This document shows, in pieces, positions 1 through 5,154 of a DNA stretch of 5,154 nucleotides. Every line of letters starts with the position of its first letter. Within the stretch, counting starts at the first letter, position 1. The translations under genes and the position numbers were made by a program. The DNA lies in the NCBI GenBank assembly GCA_023229045.1, contig JALOAB010000169.1, positions 1 through 5,154 of the forward strand, written 5' to 3'. Under the pieces are notes generated by a model. It saw only the letters and a list, made by a program, of their open reading frames with translations, ran no database searches and was not told where the DNA came from. This DNA comes from Fidelibacterota bacterium. GTDB lineage: Bacteria; Fidelibacterota; UBA2242.

Positions 1-505
1 GATTGCGGACGTTGACGGCGTTTTTACCAACGGTGCGCTTTATATCGGAGCGGATGGTCTCGAATTCAAACGGTTTCATGTGCGGGACGGCGCCGGTATA
101 TCCCTGCTTAAAGCCGTGAATTTTCCGGTGGCGGTGATTTCGGGACGCAATTCAGCGGCGACCAAAGCCCGGATGAAGGAATTGGGTCTGGAAGATGTGC
201 TTTACCAGGGACATCTGGCCAAGCTCGAGCCTTATGAAGAAATTAAAAAACGCTTTAATCTAGATGACGAAGAAATAATTTATATAGGTGACGATGTTAT
301 CGATGTCCCTTTGCTTAAGCGGGTCGGATTACCGGTTGCCGTTGCCAATGCCTTACCGGAAGTCAAGCAACATGCGCTTTACATTACTAAATTAAATGGC
401 GGAGACGGCGCCGTACGCGAGGTCATCGACCTGGTGCTGGAAGTCCAACAATTGAAAAAGAAAGCCGCCGAAATTATAACCAAAGATACTTGCAAAGGCT
501 CATAA
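1..505 (+). CDS. kdsC: 3-deoxy-D-manno-octulosonate 8-phosphate phosphatase KdsC (5' partial)
   Basis: KdsC is a cytoplasmic HAD-superfamily phosphatase that hydrolyses Kdo-8-phosphate to Kdo and phosphate, a step in making the inner core sugar of LPS. The reading frame is open from base 2 to the TAA at 503-505, giving 167 visible residues; the true start lies upstream of the window. All four HAD motifs are visible. Numbering from the first visible codon, motif I is DVDGVFTNG at residues 3-11, with nucleophile Asp3 and acid/base Asp5. Motif II is Ser47 in VISGR, motif III is Lys74 in YQGHLAKL, and motif IV is GDDVID at 96-101. The segments VGLPVAVANA and GGDGAVREV closely match E. coli KdsC near its C-terminus. 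There is no large cap insertion, as expected for this tetrameric C0 subclass. E. coli KdsC is 188 residues, so only about 10-20 residues should be missing. The GTG at position 80 is not the start, because motif I lies upstream of it. kdsD follows after 4 bases. Confidence 0.95.
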   Translation, partial: IADVDGVFTNGALYIGADGLEFKRFHVRDGAGISLLKAVNFPVAVISGRNSAATKARMKELGLEDVLYQGHLAKLEPYEEIKKRFNLDDEEIIYIGDDVIDVPLLKRVGLPVAVANALPEVKQHALYITKLNGGDGAVREVIDLVLEVQQLKKKAAEIITKDTCKGS

Positions 506-509
506 GTTA

Positions 510-1487
510 ATGTCAAAGAAATACCTCGAAAAAGCCCGTGAGTTGCTTCGTTCAGAATCTGAAGCGATCGCCGGCTTAGTAGAACGAATCGATAAGAATT
601 TTGAAAAAGTGCTCGATGTTTTGTTTAAAACGAAAGGCAAAATCGTGGTTACCGGCGTCGGTAAATCGGGACATATCGGGCATAAAATCGCCGCCACTTT
701 AGCCAGTACCGGCACACCGAGTTTTTTCATGCACGCCTACGAAGCCGGACACGGCGATCTGGGAGTAATCGGTCCGCAAGACACTTTGCTGATCATTTCC
801 AATAGTGGCGAAACTGATGAGATCATTCACCTGATCCCGCCGTTGAAAAAGATGCGTGTGCCTATTATCGGTCTGCTCGGACGACATGAATCGACTTTAG
901 CCCGGAAATGCGATTTTGTAATCAGCACCCAGGTGAACGGGGAAGCCGATCCTCTACATCTGGTGCCGACTTCCAGTGCGATAGCCACTCTGGCGATGGG
1001 CGATGCTCTGGCGATCGGTCTGCTCGCCAAACGGCGATTCAATCAGCGTGACTTTGCGGGTCTGCATCCGGCTGGTTCGCTGGGGCGCAAGCTGTTAACC
1101 ACCGTGGCAGATCTGATGCATACCGGCGATGAGGTGCCGTTCGTTCAGGCTAAAGATACCATGCCGCAAGTTCTGTATATGATGACCAAAAAAAGTCTCG
1201 GGATCGTCGGCGTTCTGAATGAATCGGACGAACTGATCGGCGTTATCACCGACGGCGATTTGCGGCGCGGTCTCGAAAGACAAAAGGATTTCATCAAGCA
1301 ATCCGCGATTAAGGTGATGTCTCGTAATCCCAAGTTGATCAGGACGACCAGTTTAGCGATAGAAGCCCTGCATATGATGGAAGAATTTTCGATCACCAAC
1401 CTGTTCGTTTTCAATGGTGAGAATGACCGAAAGCCGGTTGGCATTATTCACATTCACGATATTTTACACTACGGAATAATGTCTTGA
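510..1487 (+). CDS. kdsD: Arabinose-5-phosphate isomerase KdsD (KpsF/GutQ family)
   Basis: This enzyme interconverts D-ribulose-5-phosphate and D-arabinose-5-phosphate, the first committed step of Kdo synthesis, in the cytoplasm. The 325-residue product matches the family length (E. coli KdsD is 328). It has an SIS sugar-isomerase domain at about residues 38-175, followed by two CBS domains at about 200-262 and 266-325. Diagnostic segments are VGKSGHIGHK (51-59), ASTGTPSFF, ISNSGETDE (96-104), PTSSAIATL and LHPAGSLGR (185-193). Residues equivalent to the catalytic or binding set of E. coli KdsD (Lys59, Glu111, Glu152, His193) are present at Lys52, Glu104, Glu145 and His186, a constant offset of 7. 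CBS1 contains the typical LIGVITDGDLRRGL. The ATG at 510 has a modest AAAGG at 494-498. The stop overlaps the lptC start by 4 bases. The sequence cannot separate KdsD from its paralogues KpsF and GutQ, but the neighbouring kdsC and lpt genes favour the LPS housekeeping role. Confidence 0.94.
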   Translation: MSKKYLEKARELLRSESEAIAGLVERIDKNFEKVLDVLFKTKGKIVVTGVGKSGHIGHKIAATLASTGTPSFFMHAYEAGHGDLGVIGPQDTLLIISNSGETDEIIHLIPPLKKMRVPIIGLLGRHESTLARKCDFVISTQVNGEADPLHLVPTSSAIATLAMGDALAIGLLAKRRFNQRDFAGLHPAGSLGRKLLTTVADLMHTGDEVPFVQAKDTMPQVLYMMTKKSLGIVGVLNESDELIGVITDGDLRRGLERQKDFIKQSAIKVMSRNPKLIRTTSLAIEALHMMEEFSITNLFVFNGENDRKPVGIIHIHDILHYGIMS

Positions 1488-2017
1488 AAAAAGCGCTGTA
1501 TATATTAATCGTAGCCATAATCGGCTGGGGCTGTACGGACGTTAAGCACGACGAAAGCGCCGTAGTCGATCGGCAGTATCCGGATCAGGAAATCTGGAAT
1601 TCAAACATTACTCTGACAAAAGACGGCCGGAAACGGGCTATCGTTCATTCAGCGCATTTGACGAAATATAACGACCATGCTTTTGTCTATATGGATACCG
1701 ATGTGATGGTTGATTTTTACAATGAAGAAGAGCGTCACCTGTCGCATCTGACTTCTGATACCGCCATCGTAAATGAAAATACGAATGACCTGATCGCCCG
1801 TGGAAATGTGATAATCGTTTCCGACAGCGGACTGACGCTTTACTCCGAAGAAGTCCGTTGGGATCATCGTAAAGAGCGCATCCTGTCGGAAGTGTTTGTA
1901 ACTTTCGTAACCCCCGACGATTCATTAACCGGCGTCGGCTTCGAATCCGATTCGGATTTGAAAAACTGGGTAATCTTCAAGCCTTCCGGAGTAACCAGCC
2001 GGGCTTTAGAATACTGA
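1484..2017 (+). CDS. lptC: LPS export periplasmic protein LptC (possible lipoprotein)
   Basis: LptC is an inner-membrane-anchored periplasmic beta-jellyroll protein that takes LPS from the LptB2FG extractor and passes it to the LptA bridge. The 177-residue product (E. coli LptC is 191) starts with a short basic-hydrophobic segment, MKKALYILIVAIIGWGC, followed by a polar periplasmic domain rich in alternating beta-strand patterns. The family-like C-terminal half has LTSDTAIVNE at about 86-95, then GNVIIVSDSGLTLYSEEVRWD and GVGFESDSDLKNW. Cys17 could be lipidated, but the -3 to -1 residues (Gly-Trp-Gly) fit a lipobox poorly, so the segment may instead be an uncleaved anchor. The TTG at 1484 is the chosen start: it forms a TTGA overlap with the kdsD stop, and the hydrophobic segment follows at once. 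CGGAA at 1472-1476 is a weak Shine-Dalgarno. The stop overlaps the lptB ATG by one base. The assignment rests on domain pattern plus position before lptB; overall identity to proteobacterial LptC appears low. Confidence 0.85.
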   Translation: MKKALYILIVAIIGWGCTDVKHDESAVVDRQYPDQEIWNSNITLTKDGRKRAIVHSAHLTKYNDHAFVYMDTDVMVDFYNEEERHLSHLTSDTAIVNENTNDLIARGNVIIVSDSGLTLYSEEVRWDHRKERILSEVFVTFVTPDDSLTGVGFESDSDLKNWVIFKPSGVTSRALEY

Positions 2018-2772
2018 TGATGAAATCAAGTCCCTCAATTAATACGAAGACATTAAGAGCTCAGGATCTGGTCAAAATCTATGGCAAACGGCGGGTCGTC
2101 AATTCCGTCAGCGTCGAGGTTTCCAAAGGCGAAGTGGTCGGTCTGCTCGGCCCGAATGGCGCCGGAAAAACAACGACATTTCACATGTTCACCGGGATGA
2201 TCAGGCCGACTATCGGCGATGTATTCATCAACGATCATGAAATAACCCGACTGGCGATGTATAAACGTGCGCAACTGGGGATTGGGTACCTATCGCAGGA
2301 ACCCTCGGTTTTCCGCAAATTGACCGTTGAACAAAACCTGATGCTGGTTCTTCAAACCCTCGGTATCAGTCGTCAGGAGCAGAAAGATCGCCTCGAGGTC
2401 TTGCTTGATGAACTCAATCTGCGGAAATTGCGCAAAAGCCGGGCGGATACCCTGTCCGGTGGCGAACGGCGCCGCACCGAAATTACCCGGGCGCTGATTA
2501 CCAATCCGGATTTTATTCTGCTGGATGAACCATTTGTGGGAGTCGATCCGATTGCCGTCGAAGACATTCAGAAAATCGTCGTCAGTCTGAAAGATCGTGG
2601 GATTGGTGTCCTGATAACCGACCACAACGTTCATGAAACTCTATCGATTACCGATCGTTCCTATTTGATGTTCGAGGGGCGTATCCTGAAATCCGGCAAT
2701 TCCGAATTTTTAGCCAATGATGAGGACGCCCGTCGGCTCTATCTGGGAGAAGCATTTAAACTATCAAGATGA
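2017..2772 (+). CDS. lptB: LPS export ABC transporter ATP-binding protein LptB
   Basis: LptB is the cytoplasmic ATPase of LptB2FGC; a dimer powers extraction of LPS from the inner membrane through LptF and LptG. The 251-residue product has every ABC signature. Walker A is GPNGAGKTT at 45-53, the Q-loop is Gln94 in YLSQEPSVF, and the ABC signature is LSGGE at 146-150, followed by RRRTEI. Walker B is FILLDEP at 166-172 with catalytic Glu171, and the switch His203 lies in LITDHNVHETL. FVGVDPIAV after Walker B and YLGEAFKL at the C-terminus are typical of LptB rather than of the related LivF/LivG proteins. Phe99 aligns with E. coli Phe90, which contacts the LptF/G coupling helices. The protein is about 10 residues longer than E. 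coli LptB (241), mostly at the N-terminus. The start could be the ATG at 2017, which overlaps the lptC stop, or the adjacent ATG at 2020. Neither has a good Shine-Dalgarno, so coupling to lptC translation is likely. LptF and LptG are not encoded in the window. Confidence 0.96.
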   Translation: MMKSSPSINTKTLRAQDLVKIYGKRRVVNSVSVEVSKGEVVGLLGPNGAGKTTTFHMFTGMIRPTIGDVFINDHEITRLAMYKRAQLGIGYLSQEPSVFRKLTVEQNLMLVLQTLGISRQEQKDRLEVLLDELNLRKLRKSRADTLSGGERRRTEITRALITNPDFILLDEPFVGVDPIAVEDIQKIVVSLKDRGIGVLITDHNVHETLSITDRSYLMFEGRILKSGNSEFLANDEDARRLYLGEAFKLSR

Positions 2773-4163
2773 TCCATTTAAACCAATCACAGGTCCAGAA
2801 ACTGTCTCAGGAATTGCGCCTGACGCCCCAGCAGATTTTGCAGTCAACGATTTTACAGTTGACGACGCTGGCGTTGGAAGCCCGCGTGAACCAGGAACTG
2901 GAACAGAATCCGGTGCTGGAAGAATTGTCTCCCGACAGCGGCGGCGAAATAGAAGACGGCGGTTTAAATAATGAGCAGGAGACTTCCGATGATGATGATC
3001 TCAACTGGGAAGATATTCTGCCGCAAAATGACGACTACGAACCCAAAGAGGAAATCGATCCCGACCGCAAAAAAATTCAATTCATTCAGCCGGCGCCGAA
3101 AGGTCTGGTCGAACATATCTTCGACCAATTGAAACTGCATAATCTAGATTCACAAGAAGAACAAATCGCGGCCGAAATCATCTGGAATCTGGATGAACGC
3201 GGTTACCTTAGCCTGCCGATTGAAAATATTGCTTACGGGCTGGGATTACCTCAAAATAAAACTATTAAAGTACTAAAGAAAATTCAGGAACTCGATCCGC
3301 CCGGACTGGCCGCTCGCGATTTAAGAGAATGTCTGTTGATTCAGCTCAACCAGATCCCGAATTCGGGTGACGCAATTCTCGTAATCAGAGACTATTTCGA
3401 AGATTTCGCCAACCATCGTTTTCAAAATATTATGAAATCTAATGGTTGGGACAAAGAGCGCATGCAGGCTGTTCAGGATATGATCACCAAATTGAATCCC
3501 AAACCCGGGGCGGCTTTGAACACACCCGATCCACACTATATCGTCCCGGACTTGATCGTTGAGAAAGTTGGTGGCGAGTATATTGTCGAGGTCAATGATT
3601 CGCGCTTGCCGGAACTGCAAATCAGTTCGGCTTATTTGCAAATGATCCGCAATGGCTCAAAAATCGACAGTGAGACCAAGAATTATTTGAAACGCAAAAT
3701 CGATACCGCCAAGTGGTTTATCCAGGCTATTCAGCAGAGACGCCTGACTATGATCCGGGTCATAAAAGCGATTATCGCCCGACAGTCCGATTTCTTCGAG
3801 GATTCCAGCAAACCCCTGAAACCGATGATCCTGAAAGATATTGCCGAAGATGTCAATATGGATATCTCGACTATCAGCCGGGTCACAAACGGCAAGTATG
3901 TGCAGTTACGTTCGGGTATTTATGAACTGAAATATTTTTTCAACGAGGGCATCAAAGATGAAGACGGAGAAGAAATTTCAACCCGAATTATTAAAGAAAA
4001 ATTGAAAGAAATTATTGACGCTGAGGACAAACAAAAACCATATAGCGACGACCAGTTGTCGAATCTTCTCAAGAAAGAGGGCTATCTGGTCGCCCGCCGA
4101 ACCGTCGCCAAGTACCGTGAGCAACTAAAATTGCCGGTTGCCCGTCTGCGACGCACGGTTTGA
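2769..4163 (+). CDS. rpoN: RNA polymerase sigma-54 factor RpoN
   Basis: RpoN directs RNA polymerase to -24/-12 promoters and needs AAA+ enhancer-binding activators to open the promoter. The 464-residue product is close to the usual length (E. coli 477) and has the full domain order. Region I (about 1-50) is rich in Gln and Leu, including LRLTPQQILQSTILQL, and is the activator-responsive part. Region II (about 51-100) is an acidic, low-complexity linker with runs of Asp and Glu. The core-binding region follows at about 105-240, including DERGYL and LDPPGLAARDLRECLLIQL. The helix-turn-helix region is LKDIAEDVNMDISTISRVTNGKYVQ at 355-379, followed by GIYELKYFF. The RpoN box ARRTVAKYRE at 442-451, which reads the -24 element, is intact. 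The ATG at 2769 shares an ATGA overlap with the lptB stop and has no well-placed Shine-Dalgarno; GGGAGA at 2745-2750 is too far upstream. No activator gene lies in the window, so the regulon cannot be inferred. Confidence 0.97.
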   Translation: MIHLNQSQVQKLSQELRLTPQQILQSTILQLTTLALEARVNQELEQNPVLEELSPDSGGEIEDGGLNNEQETSDDDDLNWEDILPQNDDYEPKEEIDPDRKKIQFIQPAPKGLVEHIFDQLKLHNLDSQEEQIAAEIIWNLDERGYLSLPIENIAYGLGLPQNKTIKVLKKIQELDPPGLAARDLRECLLIQLNQIPNSGDAILVIRDYFEDFANHRFQNIMKSNGWDKERMQAVQDMITKLNPKPGAALNTPDPHYIVPDLIVEKVGGEYIVEVNDSRLPELQISSAYLQMIRNGSKIDSETKNYLKRKIDTAKWFIQAIQQRRLTMIRVIKAIIARQSDFFEDSSKPLKPMILKDIAEDVNMDISTISRVTNGKYVQLRSGIYELKYFFNEGIKDEDGEEISTRIIKEKLKEIIDAEDKQKPYSDDQLSNLLKKEGYLVARRTVAKYREQLKLPVARLRRTV

Positions 4164-4184
4164 TATTTTTGGAATAATAGCGGC

Positions 4185-4190
4185 AGGAGG
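4185..4190 (+). promoter_or_regulatory. Strong Shine-Dalgarno for hflK
   Basis: AGGAGG ends 4 bases before the ATG at 4195. It is the best ribosome-binding site in the window and decides the hflK start. The reading frame is open upstream to a TTG at 4138 inside rpoN, but that start has no binding site and would add 19 residues unlike this family. Confidence 0.85.
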
Positions 4191-4194
4191 AAAA

Positions 4195-4911
4195 ATGGCC
4201 GGGGAAAAAGTACAATTCAGTAATCAGGAATTCGAGGTCGCCACAGTATATTACTGGTTGATCATCCTGATCGCATTGGTGCTGGCGGTGATAGTTACGG
4301 CTTTGATGTCTTTTTATACGATCACCCCGGGCGATAGCGGAGTGGTTGTCCGGCTGGGGAAAGTCATTCGAATCAACGAACCCGGCATTTACTGGAAATT
4401 GCCGTGGGGCATCGACCGTCTGCACCGGATCAAGGTCGATTATCAGTATAATGCGGAGTTCGGTTTTCGTTCCGCGGAAGCCGATAGCGATATTGTCTCA
4501 CAGGGTAAATTTTACCGGCCGGAAGCCCGCCTGCTAACCGGCGATTTGAAAATGATCGATTTAAAGTGGGTAGTTCAGTATCGCGTAAAGGATCCCGTGG
4601 CTTATTTGTTCAGTGTCGCGGATCCCGAACAGACGATTCGGACAGTCGGTCTGACTGCAATGCGTACCGCCGTCGGCGATTATTCATTTCATGAAGTATT
4701 TCAGACTGAACGAAGGGCGGTTGCCGAAATGGCTAAAAAGCACATGCAGTCCAAATTCGATCTTTATAAAATGGGAATAATAATTCAACATGTTCAATTG
4801 AAGCAAGCCTGGCCGGCTTTGCCGGAACCGGAACCGGCGCCGATCGTTATTCACCAACCGGCAATGCCGGTCGATTCCACCCGGATTGATTCAGTTGAAA
4901 AAACGTGGTAA
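4195..4911 (+). CDS. hflK: HflK-like SPFH/band-7 membrane protein, short form without the C-terminal coiled coil
   Basis: HflK with HflC forms a membrane-anchored SPFH cage around the FtsH protease in E. coli and modulates turnover of membrane proteins. The 238-residue product has a short cytoplasmic N-terminus (about 1-17), one transmembrane segment (about 18-41) and an SPFH domain (about 42-205). Family landmarks are TITPGDSGVVVRLGKV, NEPGIYWKLPWGIDRL, LLTGDLKMIDLKWVVQYRVKDP (113-134), YLFSVADPEQTIR and an alanine/arginine-rich helix near 155-180. The LTGD...VQYRVKDP...YLF pattern favours HflK over HflC, as does its place before hflC. The product ends where the SPFH domain normally runs into a long coiled coil: after HVQLKQAW the chain becomes proline-rich (PALPEPEPAP) and stops within about 30 residues. 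Family members are usually well over 300 residues. The alternative frames downstream show no lost coiled coil, so a simple frameshift is unlikely. Whether it still forms a cage with HflC cannot be told from sequence. Confidence 0.85.
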   Translation: MAGEKVQFSNQEFEVATVYYWLIILIALVLAVIVTALMSFYTITPGDSGVVVRLGKVIRINEPGIYWKLPWGIDRLHRIKVDYQYNAEFGFRSAEADSDIVSQGKFYRPEARLLTGDLKMIDLKWVVQYRVKDPVAYLFSVADPEQTIRTVGLTAMRTAVGDYSFHEVFQTERRAVAEMAKKHMQSKFDLYKMGIIIQHVQLKQAWPALPEPEPAPIVIHQPAMPVDSTRIDSVEKTW

Positions 4912-4973
4912 AAATGAGAGCAAATGAGACAATACGCAATTAATAAAAACACAGCTAACGCCGGAGGGTGCGG
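4912..4973 (+). other. hflK-hflC intergenic leader
   Basis: This is the longest non-coding stretch in the window, 62 bases. It is A-rich and has an 8-base direct repeat AAATGAGA at 4912-4919 and 4922-4929 (period 10), then the hflC Shine-Dalgarno. I see no convincing promoter, terminator stem or riboswitch. A nine-codon ORF (ATG 4914 to TAA 4943) has no binding site and is probably chance. Confidence 0.5.
4963..4968 (+). promoter_or_regulatory. Strong Shine-Dalgarno for hflC
   Basis: GGAGGG ends 5 bases before the ATG at 4974. An in-frame GTG at 4968 overlaps this site and so is unlikely to be the start. The site lies at the end of the 62-base hflK-hflC gap, so hflC can be translated without coupling to hflK. 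Confidence 0.8.
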
Positions 4974-5154
4974 ATGAGTTTTAAATCATTTATATGGTTA
5001 TTAATAGTGGCGCTGATCGTTTTCGTCGGCTGGAAATCGGTGATAATTTTGGACGAGGACGAACAAATGCTCCTGACCCGCTTCGGTCAATTGACCGGAG
5101 AACCGGTCACGACCGCCGGTCTTCACTTAGTAACACCGTTAATATCGAAACCCT
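4974..5154 (+). CDS. hflC: HflC-like SPFH/band-7 membrane protein (3' partial)
   Basis: HflC is the partner of HflK in the FtsH-modulating SPFH complex of the inner membrane. Only the first 60 codons are visible; the gene runs off the right edge. The visible product has a short basic start (MSFK), a hydrophobic transmembrane segment at about residues 5-24 and the opening of an SPFH domain. DEDEQMLLTRFGQLTGEPVTTAGLH corresponds to the HflC pattern of an acidic turn, a hydrophobic strand with RFG, then PGLH. The wording is closer to HflC than to HflK, and the order hflK-hflC is the usual one. The ATG at 4974 is supported by GGAGGG at 4963-4968. Whether this copy keeps the C-terminal coiled coil missing from its neighbour cannot be seen here. 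The assignment is good at family level and moderate for HflC specifically. Confidence 0.82.
   Translation, partial: MSFKSFIWLLIVALIVFVGWKSVIILDEDEQMLLTRFGQLTGEPVTTAGLHLVTPLISKP

Noticed and set aside
80..505. Short kdsC start at the GTG at 80
   Set aside because: The frame stays open to the left edge and carries the essential HAD motif DVDGVFTNG upstream, so the gene is cut by the window rather than starting here.
1638..1925. Antisense open frames inside lptC, and similar ones in kdsD, lptB and rpoN
   Set aside because: They lie opposite strongly conserved genes, lack ribosome-binding sites and have no recognisable domains.
2717..2971. Open frame on the + strand across the lptB-rpoN junction
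   Set aside because: It is fully overlapped by two well-supported genes, is low-complexity (Gly/Arg-rich at the end) and matches no family I recognise.
4138..4194. Upstream TTG start for hflK that overlaps rpoN
   Set aside because: No ribosome-binding site precedes it, the 19 extra residues do not resemble an HflK N-terminus, and AGGAGG sits just before the ATG at 4195.
4164..4194. Sigma-54 promoter upstream of hflK suggesting RpoN control of hflKC
   Set aside because: No GG-N10-GC pattern of the TGGCAC-N5-TTGC type is visible in the gap.
4895..4933. Possible sigma-70 promoter in the hflK-hflC gap (TTGAAA at 4895, GACAAT at 4928)
   Set aside because: The spacing is 27 bases, far from 17, and no better -10 box lies at the right distance.
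4914..4943. Nine-codon leader ORF in the hflK-hflC gap
   Set aside because: It has no ribosome-binding site and no attenuation-like stems or biased codons.
4800..4973. Frameshift as the cause of the short HflK
   Set aside because: Neither other frame in this stretch encodes the Ala/Glu/Arg-rich coiled coil expected after the SPFH domain, and only about 170 bases remain before hflC.

Overview
The window is a stretch of chromosome from a Gram-negative (diderm) bacterium that makes Kdo-containing lipopolysaccharide. All seven genes lie on the + strand and form what looks like one operon: kdsC (5' end cut off by the window edge), kdsD, lptC, lptB, rpoN, hflK and hflC (3' end cut off). Base composition looks fairly even throughout, with no island of foreign composition, transposon, CRISPR array or RNA gene. 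Nearly every base is coding; the longest gap is 62 bases.

Positions 1-1487 hold the Kdo branch. KdsD isomerises ribulose-5-phosphate to arabinose-5-phosphate, and KdsC removes the phosphate from Kdo-8-phosphate. Positions 1484-2772 hold two parts of the LPS transport machine: the membrane-anchored periplasmic protein LptC and the cytoplasmic ATPase LptB. Positions 2769-4163 encode the alternative sigma factor RpoN (sigma-54), which is also found directly after lptB in Proteobacteria. Positions 4195-5154 encode a pair of SPFH (band-7) membrane proteins of the HflK/HflC type, which in E. coli surround and modulate the FtsH protease.

Spacing divides the cluster in two. From kdsD to rpoN, starts and stops overlap by 1-4 bases (TTGA, TGATG, ATGA), the signature of translational coupling, and none of these starts has a good Shine-Dalgarno sequence. 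hflK and hflC have short leaders and strong Shine-Dalgarno sequences (AGGAGG and GGAGGG), so they are initiated independently.

The layout resembles the E. coli kdsD-kdsC-lptC-lptA-lptB-rpoN-hpf-ptsN locus but differs in three ways. kdsC precedes kdsD. No lptA lies between lptC and lptB. hflK-hflC replaces hpf-ptsN after rpoN. The hflK product is also unusual: it stops where the SPFH domain ends and has a short proline-rich tail in place of the usual long coiled coil. These differences suggest a lineage outside the well-studied Proteobacteria, possibly a candidate phylum of the FCB type. That placement is a guess from gene order and protein character, not a demonstrated assignment. I see no clear new system here; the most interesting points are the truncated HflK and the missing lptA.
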